Shown here: piece by piece, positions 5,093 through 5,183 of the stretch
Layout: the number at the start of each line of letters is the position of its first letter
Position numbering within the stretch: the stretch's first letter is position 1
Origin: Veillonella sp.
GTDB taxonomy: Bacteria; Bacillota; Negativicutes; Veillonellales; Veillonellaceae
Length of the DNA: 5,183 bases
Assembly: GCA_022737715.1 (NCBI GenBank)
Contig: JAIITD010000119.1
Coordinates: 1-5,183, forward strand
Direction of reading: 5' to 3'
Notes under the pieces: model-generated
Database searches by the model: none
Seen by the model: the letters and a program-made list of their open reading frames with translations, nothing else
What the model was told of the DNA's origin: nothing
Made by a program: the position numbers and the translations under genes

Positions 5093-5183
5093 AAGCAAGT
5101 ATGAAAGACGGTTGCGAGTCCATTGGACTCGAGGAAAGTCCGAGCTCCATAGGGCAGGATGCCAGATAACGTCTGGCGAGGGT
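5093..5183 (+). ncRNA. rnpB: RNase P RNA, type A, 5' part (runs off the window end)
   Basis: This is the catalytic RNA of RNase P, which removes 5' leaders from precursor tRNAs. The diagnostic part is GAGGAAAGTCCGAGCTCCAT (5131-5150) followed by AGGGCAGGATGCCAGATAAC (5151-5170), nearly identical to the E. coli type A core (GAGGAAAGUCCGGGCUCCAUAGGGCAGG). It continues with the small P8 hairpin GCCAGA-TAACG-TCTGGC (5161-5177). GACGGTTGC (5107-5115) aligns with GACAGUCGC near the E. coli 5' end. P3 here is a simple 7-bp hairpin, CGAGTCC-ATT-GGACTCG (5115-5131). About 90 bases are visible; the rest, roughly 260 or more, would lie beyond the window. The exact 5' end is estimated to within a few bases from the E. 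coli alignment and the candidate promoter. Confidence 0.93.

Overview
The window looks like a housekeeping segment of a low-GC Firmicute. The best guess is a member of the Negativicutes close to Veillonella. That rests on AT-rich codon use, sigma-70-type promoters with TATAAT boxes, the Firmicutes-style neighbourhood of primary sigma factor, trmK and a NIF3-family gene, and a type A RNase P RNA. The genus is a recognition-level inference, not something proved by the sequence. All genes read on the + strand.

Layout: (1) 1-1074 is the 3' part of the primary sigma factor gene rpoD, closed by a hairpin terminator. (2) 1129-2723 is a tightly packed operon, queD-queE-folE, started by an extended -10 promoter. 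(3) 2724-2966 is a 243-base non-coding gap. It is mostly filled by a large nested inverted repeat (2777-2948) whose right arm also holds a near-consensus promoter for the next gene. (4) 2967-3041 is a tRNA gene with anticodon CAT and an encoded CCA end. Its identity bases fit the isoleucine tRNA that reads AUA after lysidine modification (Ile2) better than methionine. A strong terminator follows. (5) 3093-5026 is a two-gene unit, trmK (tRNA A22 methyltransferase) and a NIF3/YqfO-family gene, again started by an extended -10 promoter lying against the preceding terminator. (6) From about 5093 to the window end is the 5' part of rnpB, the RNase P RNA.

How the genes fit together: FolE, QueD and QueE catalyse three consecutive steps from GTP to 7-carboxy-7-deazaguanine (CDG), the precursor of queuosine in tRNA; FolE also feeds folate synthesis. 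QueC and QueF, needed for the next steps, are not in the window. With a tRNA gene, a tRNA methyltransferase and the RNase P RNA, most of the window serves tRNA making and modification. In Bacillus subtilis the sigma factor gene lies close to trmK and yqfO, so the que/folE operon and the tRNA appear to sit inside an otherwise conserved neighbourhood.

The least ordinary parts are the nested inverted repeat with an embedded promoter and the abrupt C-rich codon use in the last third of folE. I see no defence system, phage gene, transposase or CRISPR array.
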